DNA of 23,923 nucleotides from Penium margaritaceum (lineage: Eukaryota > Streptophyta > Zygnematophyceae > Desmidiales > Peniaceae), in assembly GCA_023375785.1 (NCBI GenBank), contig SZWC01009447.1, positions 43,016 through 66,938 of the forward strand. The letters run 5' to 3'. A program made the translations under genes and the position numbers. Below are positions 1 through 9,989 of the stretch, in pieces (positions within the stretch are counted from its first letter, which is position 1; every line of letters starts with the position of its first letter). The notes below the pieces were generated by a model. That model was not told the origin of the DNA and searched no databases. It was given only the letters and a program-made list of their open reading frames with translations.

Positions 1-4
1 TCTC

Positions 5-42
<38 letters not shown>
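1..42. repeat. (CT)n microsatellite
   Basis: An almost uninterrupted CT dinucleotide run with a single A at position 10. It sits exactly at the window edge and marks a low-complexity contig end. The purine-rich tract that follows from about 134 is the complementary type of sequence. Confidence 0.97.
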
Positions 43-46
<4 letters not shown>

Positions 47-133
47 TCTCCTAGCCGGTCCCTCCCTCCGTCATGTCCCACCCTCATTCTCCTATAATCC
101 CAAGACGGCCCATCCATCTCGGAGATGCCCCAC

Positions 134-345
134 TAGGAAGGGGAGGAGGAAGTTAGTTAAAGGGGAGGAGAGGGGGTGACCTTTGAGGGGGAGGGTAGGA
201 GGTAGAGGTGGGGCCATGGGAGCAGAAGGAGGGGGAGGAGGGGACTTGGAAGATAAGGAGTGGAATGTAATGGATTAGAGAGGTGGGGGTGGAGGAGGGA
301 GGGAGAGGGGAAGGTGGAGGAAGAGGCAGGGACAGCAAAAAGGGT
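134..345 (+). repeat. purine-rich (GGA-rich) tract with G-quadruplex motif
   Basis: This stretch is overwhelmingly A/G on the plus strand. At 285-310 there are four G-runs of at least three, with loops of 7, 1 and 3 bases, which meets the usual intramolecular G-quadruplex rule. Open frames on the minus strand here encode only Pro/Ser/Leu low-complexity peptides and are composition artefacts. Such tracts can form triplex or quadruplex DNA; no function is shown here. Confidence 0.75.
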
Positions 346-419
346 GTAAATGGGATTGAAAAGCTAATGAAAGAGATAGTGAATGAAATTCTGAGATGGA
401 GAAAGGAGGTAAAGTCCTC

Positions 420-1334
420 TGGGCCATTCGATGTGATGTTCCACTAGGAAAACCTAAGGCCAATAAGCAATAATACCAGCGCTCGGCTATCCTGGCCCTA
501 TGTCCCTCCTTTCATAACTCCTCTTAATGCTCCCAGTGCTCCCCATGCTACGATGTCAACTGTCATCCAACTCATGTTCCTACTATGGCATCGGTCATTG
601 TCCAAGTCACCTTCTCAACCATAGTGGTTTTGACCATCACTATACACCTTATGGAGACCCCCACTGAGACTCCTGTACAAACCTCCAATACGGGCTGAGA
701 TACTGCTACCAACAAGGCTCTTGTTACCTCCAACATTGGACATCGTGCTACTATCAATGTTATTGAGATTGTAGACAATTCTGTTGCCAAACCTAACACT
801 TGCTCGACTATACTTGGCACTCTCGCTACTAATCCTTGCACTCACATCCTGTACATAGGCTTGAGGAATCCATGACCACCAATAATCTTTCCCTCCCTGC
901 CCACTATTGTCCATGGCGCTATGTCAATTACTGCGCCAACTGGTTCTCCTCCTGCCTCCATAGCAGCCTCAAATACCATCTTATGCACAACACTATAGAT
1001 GGTCTTAGTCAAAGCATACAACTACCGATACGCGAGAAGAGGTTTAGACCAAGACAACAACAAATAGAAGGGCCGGAGAATGAGGCCTCAGTCCATTTCA
1101 ATCGCAAGAAACCCAGTCACTGGTATTACCTTACACCAAGATATTCCTTGGTCACACCTGAGAATGCTTGAATAGGTAGTGACATTGAACCCATTGATCA
1201 TTTGAGTCACCTTTTAGGGCACCTTGCCCCGACATGCCTTGCCTTGTTTTTGTGGGTTACAAAGTCATAGTATGGTTGGAAATAGAGTTCCTCTTGTAGG
1301 CCATGGCTGGGTGCGTATGAAAGGTATTCATATT
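420..1334. other. unclassified DNA upstream of the gypsy relic
   Basis: No recognisable gene. At 581-860 one plus-strand frame reads as Thr/Val/Ala-rich peptide with only one internal stop. The opposite strand has open frames of 89 and 99 codons over the same bases. None resembles a family I know. At 1190-1334 the sequence is ordinary flanking DNA up to the gypsy target site. Confidence 0.5.
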
Positions 1335-1882
1335 TGTAGCGTTCTAGACGTACACGAGTCCATGAACTCTGAGAGTGGACATTTTTTTGGTTACATTCAT
1401 GGCCCATCATGCATCAACCTTAAAATTCTTATGCCATTCGACCAAGGGAACGTTGCCCACCCGCCCTAACCTTTGGTGTCCCATTCTCAAATGATTTGAC
1501 AACTTTGACCACTTTCAATAATGGCTAATAGAAGCATCACAGACTGTATGAACTTTTTGATATTTTTTAGTTGACTTCTTGATGATACTAAACTTTTGCA
1601 AAGCTGTGCCTCGGTGTTACCGAAACTCCCCAACTTACTGGTGGAGTTTCTTATAGTGATTACTCACGATGCAAGGTCGCATGTGTCACTCGGCTTGAGT
1701 GCCACAGACCTAGCATGTGTATCATTGTGATTCTTGTTATTGTGTACATGCGCTCAAATTGTTTGACACTTGCCATCGAAGTACAATTATTGCTCACATG
1801 ATCCATTTGTCCAAAGTCCTAGAATCACCTTCTGCTCCGAACCTCATCCTTGTGAAGCACCCACATTCTGCTCGGTGTAACA
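1335..1882 (+). repeat. 5' LTR of the gypsy relic
   Basis: It begins TGTAGCG and ends GTAACA, so it has the TG...CA ends of an LTR. Extended similarity to 7253-7788 includes the block around 1347-1360 (AGACGTACACG), the TTACATTCATG block near 1391, the TTGACTTCTTGATG block near 1572 and the AATTGTTTGACACTT block near 1757. It is followed one base later by a decayed primer-binding site. Boundaries are chosen from the aligned ends of the two LTRs. Confidence 0.85.
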
Positions 1883-1883
1883 C

Positions 1884-1897
1884 TTGATTTCAGAGTG
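1884..1897 (+). promoter_or_regulatory. decayed primer-binding site (initiator tRNA-Met type)
   Basis: The sequence TTGATTTCAGAGTG lies one base after the 5' LTR end. It matches the common plant retrotransposon primer site TGGTATCAGAGC at most positions. Its location confirms the LTR boundary and the plus orientation. Confidence 0.7.
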
Positions 1898-2399
1898 TAG
1901 TGGCCCACGAGGGACAACCAACGCATTAACTATAAGGCGACAACCTCTCATGAGTCCTTAGCATACCTCCACGGTTCAGAAATTTGCAAACCTTGTGAGG
2001 ACAATGGTGAACGGAGCAAGCGAACCCAATGACAAGCAACAATAACTGGCTACGAATTCAACTATGGAGAATCAGCAACATGCAAACAACAACGCTCTCT
2101 TGGCAAACCAGATAGTAACGGCAGCTTTTGCGGCAAATGGAGTAGCACCGACGACCCCGAAGACCAACATGATGACTGGTTCCTTGGGCTTGATGAACCC
2201 TTCACCCCCGCCATTGTGCACCAGGATGACACCTGAAACAATGTGAGGCACCGGCTGATAGGTTTGCATCGACGAAAACCTATACCAGAAGTTGTCGGGA
2301 CTCGAGAGCCTCAACACCCATCTGCTCCAAAGACTTAATGTGGCAATGGAAGAGCTACAAAATCCACGACGTGCAGGAAGAAATGCTCACCAAGAGAGA

Positions 2400-3300
2400 T
2401 ATTCATCTCTCAAGTAAACCCCAATGTTGACTGACACTCCCTGAATTGTTTGATACCGCAATTTCCAAAGGACCAACGGTCAGGATGTTGTTGAAGAGTT
2501 TTGAGGTGTACTTTATTGCTGCCAGGGTCAACAACGACAAAAAAAAGACTGACCTCAAGGCCTTGTTTTTGCGTTGAACGGCTTTGAGTTGGTGGTGTAA
2601 CAAAGATCCATCCAACGGCAATAGGAGACCAATAGAGCTGGATCAACAGCTTCCACAACCGCTCTCACATTATCAACCACAAGGGTTTTACCTCTCGTGC
2701 GGATCAATGGGACGTCCCACGACCCTCTGACCCCACCCAAGAACTAGATGGACTTTAGGCGCACCATATTTGCTCGTTCAAAAATAAAAAAGGGAAGTCT
2801 GATGCATGGTATAGGCTTCAAGGCACGCATCAGAAGTCCAGCGTGGGAAATTACATACTGTTTTTTGTAAAATCATCACCTAGAGTGACCTCGTTCCCAA
2901 CAAAATCTGTTTCTACAATAACAATAGCCTCAAATGGCTATTGTTATTTGGCGAGAAATCGCCATATTCAGCATCCAAGACGACCTATCGTAAATGATCC
3001 AAGCAGTCAATTGCATTAACAGGACCAACTACAATGCTCGGATGGAGGAATCCAACACTTGGTAACCCCAAAGCCACAACCCTGATCGTGACGGAAGAAA
3101 ATCATGGTCGATGGGAACCTCCTCTCCCTGTGGAGATTGGCACCGTTAAATAGCACAAGCAACAGTAGTGCTGGAATTGTAGGAAGGAGGAACACATCTT
3201 GCGTGATTTTGAAAAAATGGCAGCAACATGCCAAAAAGGGAGGAAGTCACAGAGAGAAAATGAGTCGGGAAATGACAAAGGGCAGGTGCAGATGACAGAA
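2400..3300 (+). pseudogene. gypsy gag remnant with broken CCHC zinc knuckle
   Basis: At 2449-2610 one frame reads through a gag core containing KSFEVYF and, after one TGA at 2575, ALSWWCNKD. This is the capsid-type pattern of plant gypsy gag (a central Trp-rich helix). At 3169-3210 the spacing of a CCHC nucleocapsid knuckle is kept (C-x2-C-x4-H-x4), but the last Cys is now Phe (TTT), a one-base change from TGT. The segments lie in different frames, so several indels separate them. In a live element gag packages the genomic RNA. The N-terminal part from about 2064 has an open 60-codon frame rich in Asn and Ala, possibly gag's start. Confidence 0.72.
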
Positions 3301-3479
3301 ATTTGTTTCTGATTGAAAAAACCTTAGCTGATTATTTTCCCGGCCGAGTGGCTCACATCACCGCAAAAAAGAGTCCCAAAGGTTGCAAATCATGACAAGT
3401 GGTATGAGGAAGACTAGCCAGTGATGTTGCAATGAGTACAACCAAGGGTTTGTAAAAGTCACATAATGGTTGTGACAAT

Positions 3480-3600
3480 ACTGGACGGAAGGGCTTCTTA
3501 CAACTTTGTAAGCAATGACATGGTTCATAATCTTGATTTGCAGACCAAACCAAGGATATTTGAAGGGAAAAAAATTGCTAGCCACCTCTAAATTTGTTGA
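3480..3600 (+). pseudogene. gypsy aspartic protease remnant
   Basis: The frame starting at GAC 3484 reads D-G-R-A-S-Y-N-F-V-S and continues through NDMVHNLDLQTKP. This fits the gypsy protease pattern D-S/T-G-A-x-H/Y-N-F-[IVL]-S followed by a hydrophobic segment. The catalytic D-[ST]-G triad is now D-G-R, which should abolish proteolysis. The frame stops at a TAA near 3585. Between 3600 and 4080 only scattered linker-like peptides, including an acidic Glu/Val stretch at 3940-4075, can be followed across frameshifts. Confidence 0.62.
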
Positions 3601-4089
3601 CTTCGTAAACCTCTCTGACTACATATCAGAGATATATAAGGCGTAGTGGTCACGAGGACTTGCCTCATGAGCGACCAAAAACATAATCCTCGGAGGAAAC
3701 TTCCTATATGGGCACAACCCACAGGTAGAATTGAGTAGCATGTCACTTTGCGTCAGCATAACCGATAGAAAATGACACTTTCCTCTGGTTGAGCAACCCA
3801 TGACGTAGCAACAATTGCCAAATGCAGCAGAGGTAGAAGTAGTAGAGGAAGTTGCAAAGGTCACAAAACATTAGTTGAACTCACTAGACGCAGCCAAAAC
3901 ATGTCTACGACACAGATTCCACGCATAACTCCTCCACATGGAAACAGAGGAAGTGGAAGAAGTTGTACCAGTTGAGACAGCCACACCGACCTTTACACCT
4001 AAAGATTTTGCAGCTGCTCTGAAGGAGTCTGTGTCCCTCATTGAGGAGTTTGGAGGGCACCTTGAGAGTTACCTGTAGAAAAAAACGTT

Positions 4090-5280
4090 GATCATCACAC
4101 AGAGCTGAAGTTGGGCAATAAACCAAGAATGAAGGAGATCTATTGCATGAGTGACCACAAGCTCATCAAACTCAAGAAGTAGTTGGACGAGATGCCTAGA
4201 TAGGGGTTCACCAGACCATCCACGTCATCCTACATCCCTGTACCTTTTGTAGAAAGGTAAACTAAGGACATGCGGATGTGTTTACACTACCAAGCATTGA
4301 ACGAAATCACCATCAAGAAACGATACCCTCTTCATGAGAAGAAAACCTTTTTGACCATCTCCATGGGACTCGAACTTTCACCAAAATTGACATGTGCAGC
4401 AGCCATCTTCAGATTCGCATATCTAATGTAGAAATCAGGAAGACAGTGTTTGATACCAGATACATGCACTTTGAGTGTATTGTTAGTCTGTTTAGAATGA
4501 CACATACCCCCGCAAGGAAATAATGAACTATAAGTTCTACCCAAACCTTGATGACTTCGTTGTCGTGTATCTTGACGACATCCTAGTGTATAGCTGCACC
4601 CAAAGAGAGACATTTCCAGGGAAACATTGGCCACCTTCCAATTCAGTTTTTGGTCCACATTATCGACGGCCGCCTGATCACCATGGGCCAAAAAGGTGGA
4701 GGCAGTCGTTGATTGGTCGACACCGACCAACGATTGGGACGCCCGCGTGTTTCTGGAATTTCTTGACTACCACCATCAATTCATAAAAGACTGCCGGAGT
4801 GTCAACTCTTCTCTTTGATCTCACTCGTAAAACCACATGGTCAAGTTCAGAGCATAGCAGAAAAGAAACATTTGAATATTTGAGAATGCACTGACATCGG
4901 TGCTAACCCTACGATTGACGAAGCAAATGGTGGATTATGTCATGGTCACCTATGCGCCCAATCGAGGAATCAGAGATATTCTCCTCCAAGACAACAGCAG
5001 TTTAGAACAATCTATCAGGTAGATGTTGGGAAAACTACATTTGCCACCACGTGTTGCAGAAAAGAAAAGTGCCCATAGTCATGCATGTGTTTAAAGCATG
5101 GCGGTGTTGCTTGGAATGTGGACAGTGCATCATGAGCACCAACCACCACGAACTCAAACACCTCAAAACTCAGCCAAATCCGAGCTATCAACAAACTCCG
5201 TGGATGGGTATTCTCAGATCCAAACTAAAACACGACATTGAATGCTGACATGGAAATACATGCAGAGCAGATGCTTCAAG
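4090..5280 (+). pseudogene. gypsy reverse transcriptase and RNase H remnant
   Basis: RT begins near 4095 with the conserved PRMKEIYCMS-type entry, then LDEMP and GFTRPSTSSY, and the fingers motif ending ALNEITIKKRYPL at about 4324. The first catalytic Asp survives in FTKIDM (GAC 4389-4391). The YLDD active-site box is intact at 4568-4579. The thumb and connection follow near 4655-4800 (HIIDGR, VVDWSTPT). RNase H is visible as a decayed ILLQD box near 4980 and a good stretch at 5080-5240 (TNHHELKHLKTQP). Stops and at least four frame changes break it. The region joining the palm motifs near 4490-4530 also appears to have lost codons. Confidence 0.82.
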
Positions 5281-5293
5281 TTGGTGACCAAAC

Positions 5294-6330
5294 ATGATTG
5301 CCAAGACCAGCACGCTACTCGTCGAACGAGATCTCTACCTCGTGAGGCTATTCGCAAACGGTTATGAGGAGTTTGACGGGTATGACAAAACCAAGCTTGG
5401 TTTGATGGTTCCTACTGGTGATAACAATTTACTCACCAGGTCGTTACACCTTGAAATGAAGAGTTCTGACGGATGGCATTGGAGGAGTGTCACAACGTAG
5501 GTTTAGGTGGACATTTTGACGAGAAGAAGATGCTTAAGAAGCTGGTGAGTGGTGGGACAAGATGCAGACCGATGTGGTAGACTATTGAATTTAATGCAAT
5601 ACATGTCAGTGACAAACATCTCATCACACAAGGCCACCAGGACTTCTCTAGCCTGTTCTTGTTCGGAAGTAGCCGTAGGTTGACATCGGCATGGAATTTT
5701 TGATGGGATTGCCCGCCACTTCGGAGAAACATGAAACCATCCTCGTGGTGGTGGAAACGTTTTCAATCATGTCGCATTTCATTCCAACAACAACTATTGT
5801 CACCACCGAGGGAACAACACATATGTTTCTAAACTAGATCATGCGGCTATGCAACACGCCATACACTATAATCAACAGAAGAGACGACCGCATCACTAGT
5901 CTTTTTTTTCACAAACTAATGACTCACGACAAAATTCAGATCCAACTTCCAATGACGTTCCATCCTCAAACAGACGGGCAGATTGTGCGGACCAATAAGA
6001 AACTCAAACAACTTCTCCATACTTTATGCAAGCCGCAGTGCACTGATTGGAGAGCAAGTTTTCCCACTGTCAAACTCCTATACAACTACACCATTTTCAT
6101 CGCTATGGGTCAAATTCTATTTGAAGTGGTTTAGGGAAAACTTCGCACCACGCTTGGAAGACACCAAAGCCGGAGCAAAACTGCCGTGGTCGACATGCAC
6201 CGGCAGGTGTTCACTAGCATTTGGGAAGAAATGCGCCAGACTCTCGCAAAGACGTACCGCAGTGGGTGATACAATCAACAAAGATTTTAAACCCTTTTCT
6301 TTTTCTGTTATAATAGCAAAAGTTTAAGGC
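5294..6330 (+). pseudogene. gypsy integrase remnant with catalytic triad lost
   Basis: A zinc-binding HHCC-like N-terminus is traceable at 5450-5620, including a C-x2-C. The catalytic core at 5680-6120 includes the LMGLPATS, FHPQTDGQI and LLYNYTIF blocks typical of plant chromovirus integrase. At the expected catalytic sites the first Asp is Glu (GAA 5694), the second is Arg (AGA 5877) and the Glu is Val (GTG 5985). The enzyme would therefore be inactive even if the frame were intact. The C-terminal domain fades after 6330. From 6340 to 6915 only weak linker-like sequence is seen. Confidence 0.8.
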
Positions 6331-6915
6331 AGAACCGTGTTGTAGGTGGTCACTCAAAACTTCAAGTTGGTGAGGTACAAATTCTCACATTAGCTGGTGG
6401 GGTCACCTTCGACATCAGCTTGTAACGGTATTCCTTCACCATAGCTCGAACATCCAAGAAATCCGATGTTCGAAAGCATATGGCAAAGCTGTCACCCGCC
6501 TGGCAAGTGCACATGTCACAAGGACACGAAGTACAAAGCCCATCTCGTTGCCGAACCATCTCCTTTAGGAGATGGTTTGGCAAGGAACCATCTCTCGGTG
6601 TAGAAAAGCGCTTAGCATCTATCAGATCACCCAAAATTCAAAGGTAATTCACCTAAATGGCCACTAAATACTCTGAAGATGCATGGGTAAATCAAAACAA
6701 TTACTTTCAATAAGTATGCCCTCCTAACGGTAAGTAGGTATGTAGTGAGCAGCTGACCGACGTGGCAGTGATGACGTGTTCAGCGCGGGCAATTGCATCC
6801 TACTTTGCTTTGTGAATATTAAACACCGAGGAGAGGAATTGACAAAGCTCAAACCCTGATGGTTGCGACTGTTTCAGATGAACAAAATGTAAACCATGTC
6901 ATTGCTTGACTTCGC

Positions 6916-7190
6916 CTGCCATACAGCATGGAGACCCACCTCGTCTTCTACATGGGCAAGCTTAAACACTACAGGGATCCCCATAAGAGCTTCCCAGATA
7001 GAGGCGTTGCTCCTTTGCCTTGTATTCAAGTAGATGGGGATACAAACTACCTGATCAAACACATCCTCGGACACGGACGTCGTGGAAAAGCAATCGGGTG
7101 TCTGGTTAAGTGGCACATCTACAATGCTGCGCACAACAATTAGGAGGCCTACGACAGCCTCTGAGACATCGATCATCGGATTAATGGCTA
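6916..7190 (+). pseudogene. chromodomain at the integrase C-terminus
   Basis: The open stretch at 6928-7143 reads HLVFYMGKLKHYRDP, then IQVDGDTNYLIKHILGH and CLVKWHIYNAAHNN. This follows the chromovirus pattern in which the VFHVSKLKPY motif precedes a chromodomain with a Y-x-V/I-E/K-x-I-L-x-H core and a LVKW box. After the TAG at 7141 the EAYDSL segment continues the fold. In live chromoviruses this domain guides integration toward marked chromatin. It is the best preserved part of this relic. Confidence 0.8.
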
Positions 7191-7238
7191 CTACCGTTGT
7201 TACGGCCTACGTCTGTTTATGCACGGGAACAGTGTGAT

Positions 7239-7251
7239 TAAAGAGGAGGAC
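7239..7251 (+). promoter_or_regulatory. polypurine tract of the gypsy relic
   Basis: TAAAGAGGAGGAC is nearly pure purine and ends one base before the TG of the 3' LTR. That is where plus-strand DNA synthesis is primed in LTR retrotransposons. It supports the boundary chosen for the 3' LTR. Confidence 0.75.
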
Positions 7252-7252
7252 T

Positions 7253-7788
7253 TGTTACGTCCCAGACGTACACGCATCCCTAAAACCCACAAGTAGGCAT
7301 TTATATCATTACATTCATGACTCACCTCGCATCGATGTCAAGATTTTCACGTCGCTCGGCCGAGGGCATTTTGGACACCTGCGCCTACCTCCGGTGTTCT
7401 GTTTTCCAATGATCTGGCAACTTCAACCACTTTCTAGAATGGTCGATAGAACTATCGAACGCTGAATTGATGTTTTGAAACTGTTCAGTTGACTTCTTGA
7501 TGGTGCTAGACTTTATAGAACCGTGCATGGATATTCTCAAAACCCTTTGACCTATCAGCTGATTTTCATCATGCGACCACTCATAACACAATGTCGCACG
7601 CGTCGCTCAGCTCAAGCGCCAAAGACCCAACATATTCTTCGTTTTGATTCACGCCATGTCAGCGCCTGAATTGTTTGACACTTATCATTGAAGTACACTC
7701 ACTACTTAAATCTGTCCTAATCCATTGTATCTTTCTTATGCTCCACACCTCAACCCAGTGAACCACCCATATTCAACTCTCTATAGCA
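7253..7788 (+). repeat. 3' LTR of the gypsy relic
   Basis: It begins TGTTACG and ends TATAGCA, and is homologous along its length to 1335-1882. At several places where this copy has CG the 5' copy has TG or CA: ACGCGTCGCTC here at about 7598 against ATGTGTCACTC at about 1680. This is the expected pattern of methyl-cytosine decay. It is followed by ATAGT, the partner of ATATT before the 5' LTR. Confidence 0.84.
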
Positions 7789-8459
7789 ATAGTTATCCTC
7801 CTCCTTGTCATGATGTCACCATCCTTTTGGTTTTTTGGCTTTTCTCATTGGAGGTGGGCTAGAGAACATAGTTTACATTCGATGAGAGAACCACTATAAT
7901 AGCAAACCAACAAAATATCCACATCAATTTACTTGTATGACATTGAACAGAACAAAAGAGGGAATGAAAAGGGTGGTGGTTAAGGGTTTTTTTTCATTCC
8001 TATCTAGTGTTGCGCCAAGCGGAATGTAGTTGGTTCTTATAAATGATGTACGAAGTAGTGGGCAATTGAAGGAAATGGGACAAGAGGATACCCTACTGCT
8101 TGTTCATTTCGACACTGATTGTTTTCCCTTGTCAAATCCCCTGGCTGTTTTTTCATTCAACTAGGCATTTGATTCATCTTGAAACAAAAAAAGTCGAATT
8201 AAAGGTGTCACTCTAAGGATTTCCATCTGCGGTCATCTTCTTACCCATCTTTCTGGAAACATGTTTACCACGTACGCAAAAATGTAAAAATCTCCAAGGA
8301 GCTGGTTCGCATGTCACCATGGGAGGCTACTCAACTTAGCGTGTGTGAAGCATGTGCCGTGTTTGGTTGTCGATGAATGTTGAATCCATTTAACGCCTAG
8401 GTGAATTGTATTGAACTACACTCACATCTTTGTCATGTTCTTTCGCTCTTCAATTCTGT
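7789..8459. other. intergenic DNA, nothing recognised
   Basis: No open frame worth reporting, no repeat partner in the window and no RNA gene seen. There are several short T-runs and A-runs. Confidence 0.5.
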
Positions 8460-8464
8460 CACAG

Positions 8465-8610
8465 ATGAATTTCAACAATGGGCAAGTACGACGGTGGGTT
8501 TGAACCCGGCCCGCCTTCGGGTGTGCACCTATGTGAACCCCCCTACGGCCTGCGAAGGTGGCCCGGAGGGGGGTGCGCATAGGTTTAAGTGTTTGCATTT
8601 GAAAATTCAA
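8465..8610. repeat. compact element of crossing inverted repeats
   Basis: Arm B at 8528-8544 and arm B' at 8567-8583 are inverted repeats matching at 15 of 17 bases. Arm A at 8508-8520 is complementary to A' at 8552-8563, apart from about two bases. A lies outside the B/B' pair and A' lies in its loop, so the pairs cross, as in a pseudoknot. An outer, weaker inverted pair (TGAATTTCAA near 8466 and TTGAAAATTCAA near 8599) frames the whole. The block is GC-rich in otherwise AT-leaning DNA. It could be a foldback or MITE-like element, or part of a structured RNA; no coding is evident. Confidence 0.55.
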
Positions 8611-8612
8611 CT

Positions 8613-9709
8613 TTGAAGCTTGAGATGAAAAACAAAAGAACTATTGACCGCCGACCAATTCTGAGAAAGTAGAATGCTACACAAAACTTATTACTTCAGT
8701 CTTTTAACTATGGAATCGTCAGTGCGCTTTGGGATTGAGGACTTTCATTCAACGGTTTCAATGAAAGGATGCATCCTTGAAGGTACAAAAACAACAGATG
8801 GAGGTGTAAATGAGTGCGTAGAAAAGCTTCAACTATTTGCAAATGCCTTGTACATTCGCAAAATCTCATAAAAACCTGCGAGCTCTTGCAAACACACACA
8901 TCACCTTGCAGAGTGGATTTCCCGCCGCCAGGTAGTCGATGGATACTGAATTCATCGACAACCAAACGTGGCAATGGGCCGGCAATTCAAATGGCCAAGC
9001 CATGTCAAGCACAATCGGTGACTTTTCCATTTGGTCCACCGATGGACCTCGTAGTCAGGCCACATACGAGCTACCAGCTGGCCTAGCAGATCATGTGTCC
9101 ATACTCGCAATGTGTCAGCCCAATTCTGACAAAACGCCAGGCAAGCCGGTAAATTGAGTGTGCTGTTTGCCGAAACAAAAAAAAACAAGAGCAGTATGTT
9201 GCACGCAAAGCGTGCACAGGGTTACATATTAACGGCATAAAGTTATCATTCATTCGGCCCGCATAATGGAACTGAAGAGAAAAATCTAAGAAAAAATTAA
9301 AAAACTGAGACGATACAAGAACCACATTAATTCCTTGCAGAATGGAAAAGAATACAAGGATCTTCTATGTAATTCAAAGGAGTCTACTATGTATGTTCCG
9401 CAGTATATTTTGTCAATATTATAGGTCTAAAAACATGAGTATTTTTTCTAGGGAAAAACATGCATTCATTAATGTGTTATCGTGCAATGTTGGGTAATGG
9501 TGAATGCTTTCTAGGCAAAAAGAAAAATGTGGGATTTGTAGATGAAAACTTCATATAATACAATATGAATTCAGTAAATACATGTTAACCAGTTATATTT
9601 CCATATTTATATTGTGTTAATCTACCGCAAATTGTTTTTCTCCTAAAGCTTCGTTTCTGGGATCAATTGTTTGTCTAGTCTAGCCAAACAACTGACTTGA
9701 CTGGACGGA
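8613..9709. other. intergenic DNA, AT-rich in its second half
   Basis: Short overlapping frames at 8814-9157 on the plus strand have no family resemblance. From about 9160 to 9660 the sequence is AT-rich with A- and T-runs and lacks any open frame above about 30 codons that looks real. Confidence 0.45.
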
Positions 9710-9725
9710 AAGCTTGGCCAAGCTT
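9710..9725. repeat. 16-bp perfect palindrome
   Basis: AAGCTTGGCCAAGCTT is its own reverse complement, with further partial symmetry outside. It could be a cruciform seed or protein-binding site, or chance. Confidence 0.6.
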
Positions 9726-9972
9726 CCCGTCGAGTTCGTTATCTAGCTGACTCTCTTTGCTTGTCTGATTCTGTTCTGTCCGGTTCCTTCTTACGCGAAG
9801 AACCAGTGTTTGAACGTGGACAAACAGCCTTTCCTGTCAGATGCCTCGCAAGGCTCGAAGTCCGATGAGCGAAGCAGAGAGCGGAAACAATATGAAATTC
9901 TGAAAAGAAAAACCTCCATCCGCATCTCTGACCAATCACAATTTTCTTCTGCAGGAGAAACCGATTGTAAAA

Positions 9973-9989
9973 GGGTTACTATGTAACCC
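9973..9989. repeat. short perfect hairpin
   Basis: GGGTTAC, a three-base loop (TAT) and GTAACCC form a perfect 7-bp stem, followed by an A-run. Nothing adjacent suggests a terminator role in this eukaryotic context. Confidence 0.5.

Larger units (their letters stand above)
1335..7788 (+). mobile_element. ancient full-length Ty3/gypsy chromovirus relic
   Basis: A 6.45-kb LTR retrotransposon with every landmark still visible in order: 5' LTR, tRNA-Met-like primer site, gag with CCHC knuckle, protease, reverse transcriptase, RNase H, integrase, chromodomain, polypurine tract and 3' LTR. Protease before RT and integrase after RNase H is the Ty3/gypsy order. The chromodomain places it among chromoviruses. 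It is flanked by ATATT (1330-1334) and ATAGT (7789-7793), a 4/5 match consistent with a 5-bp target duplication. The LTRs differ at roughly a third of sites by eye. No frame stays open for more than about 115 codons, so the element is long dead. Confidence 0.88.

Noticed and set aside
153..463. Pro/Ser/Leu-rich minus frames
   Set aside because: Products of the purine tract's base composition, without non-repetitive sequence.
8494..8506. GGGTTTGAACCC as a tRNA-type B box of a SINE or tRNA gene
   Set aside because: It departs from the B-box consensus, has no A box at the right distance and no cloverleaf. It more likely belongs to the crossing inverted repeats.
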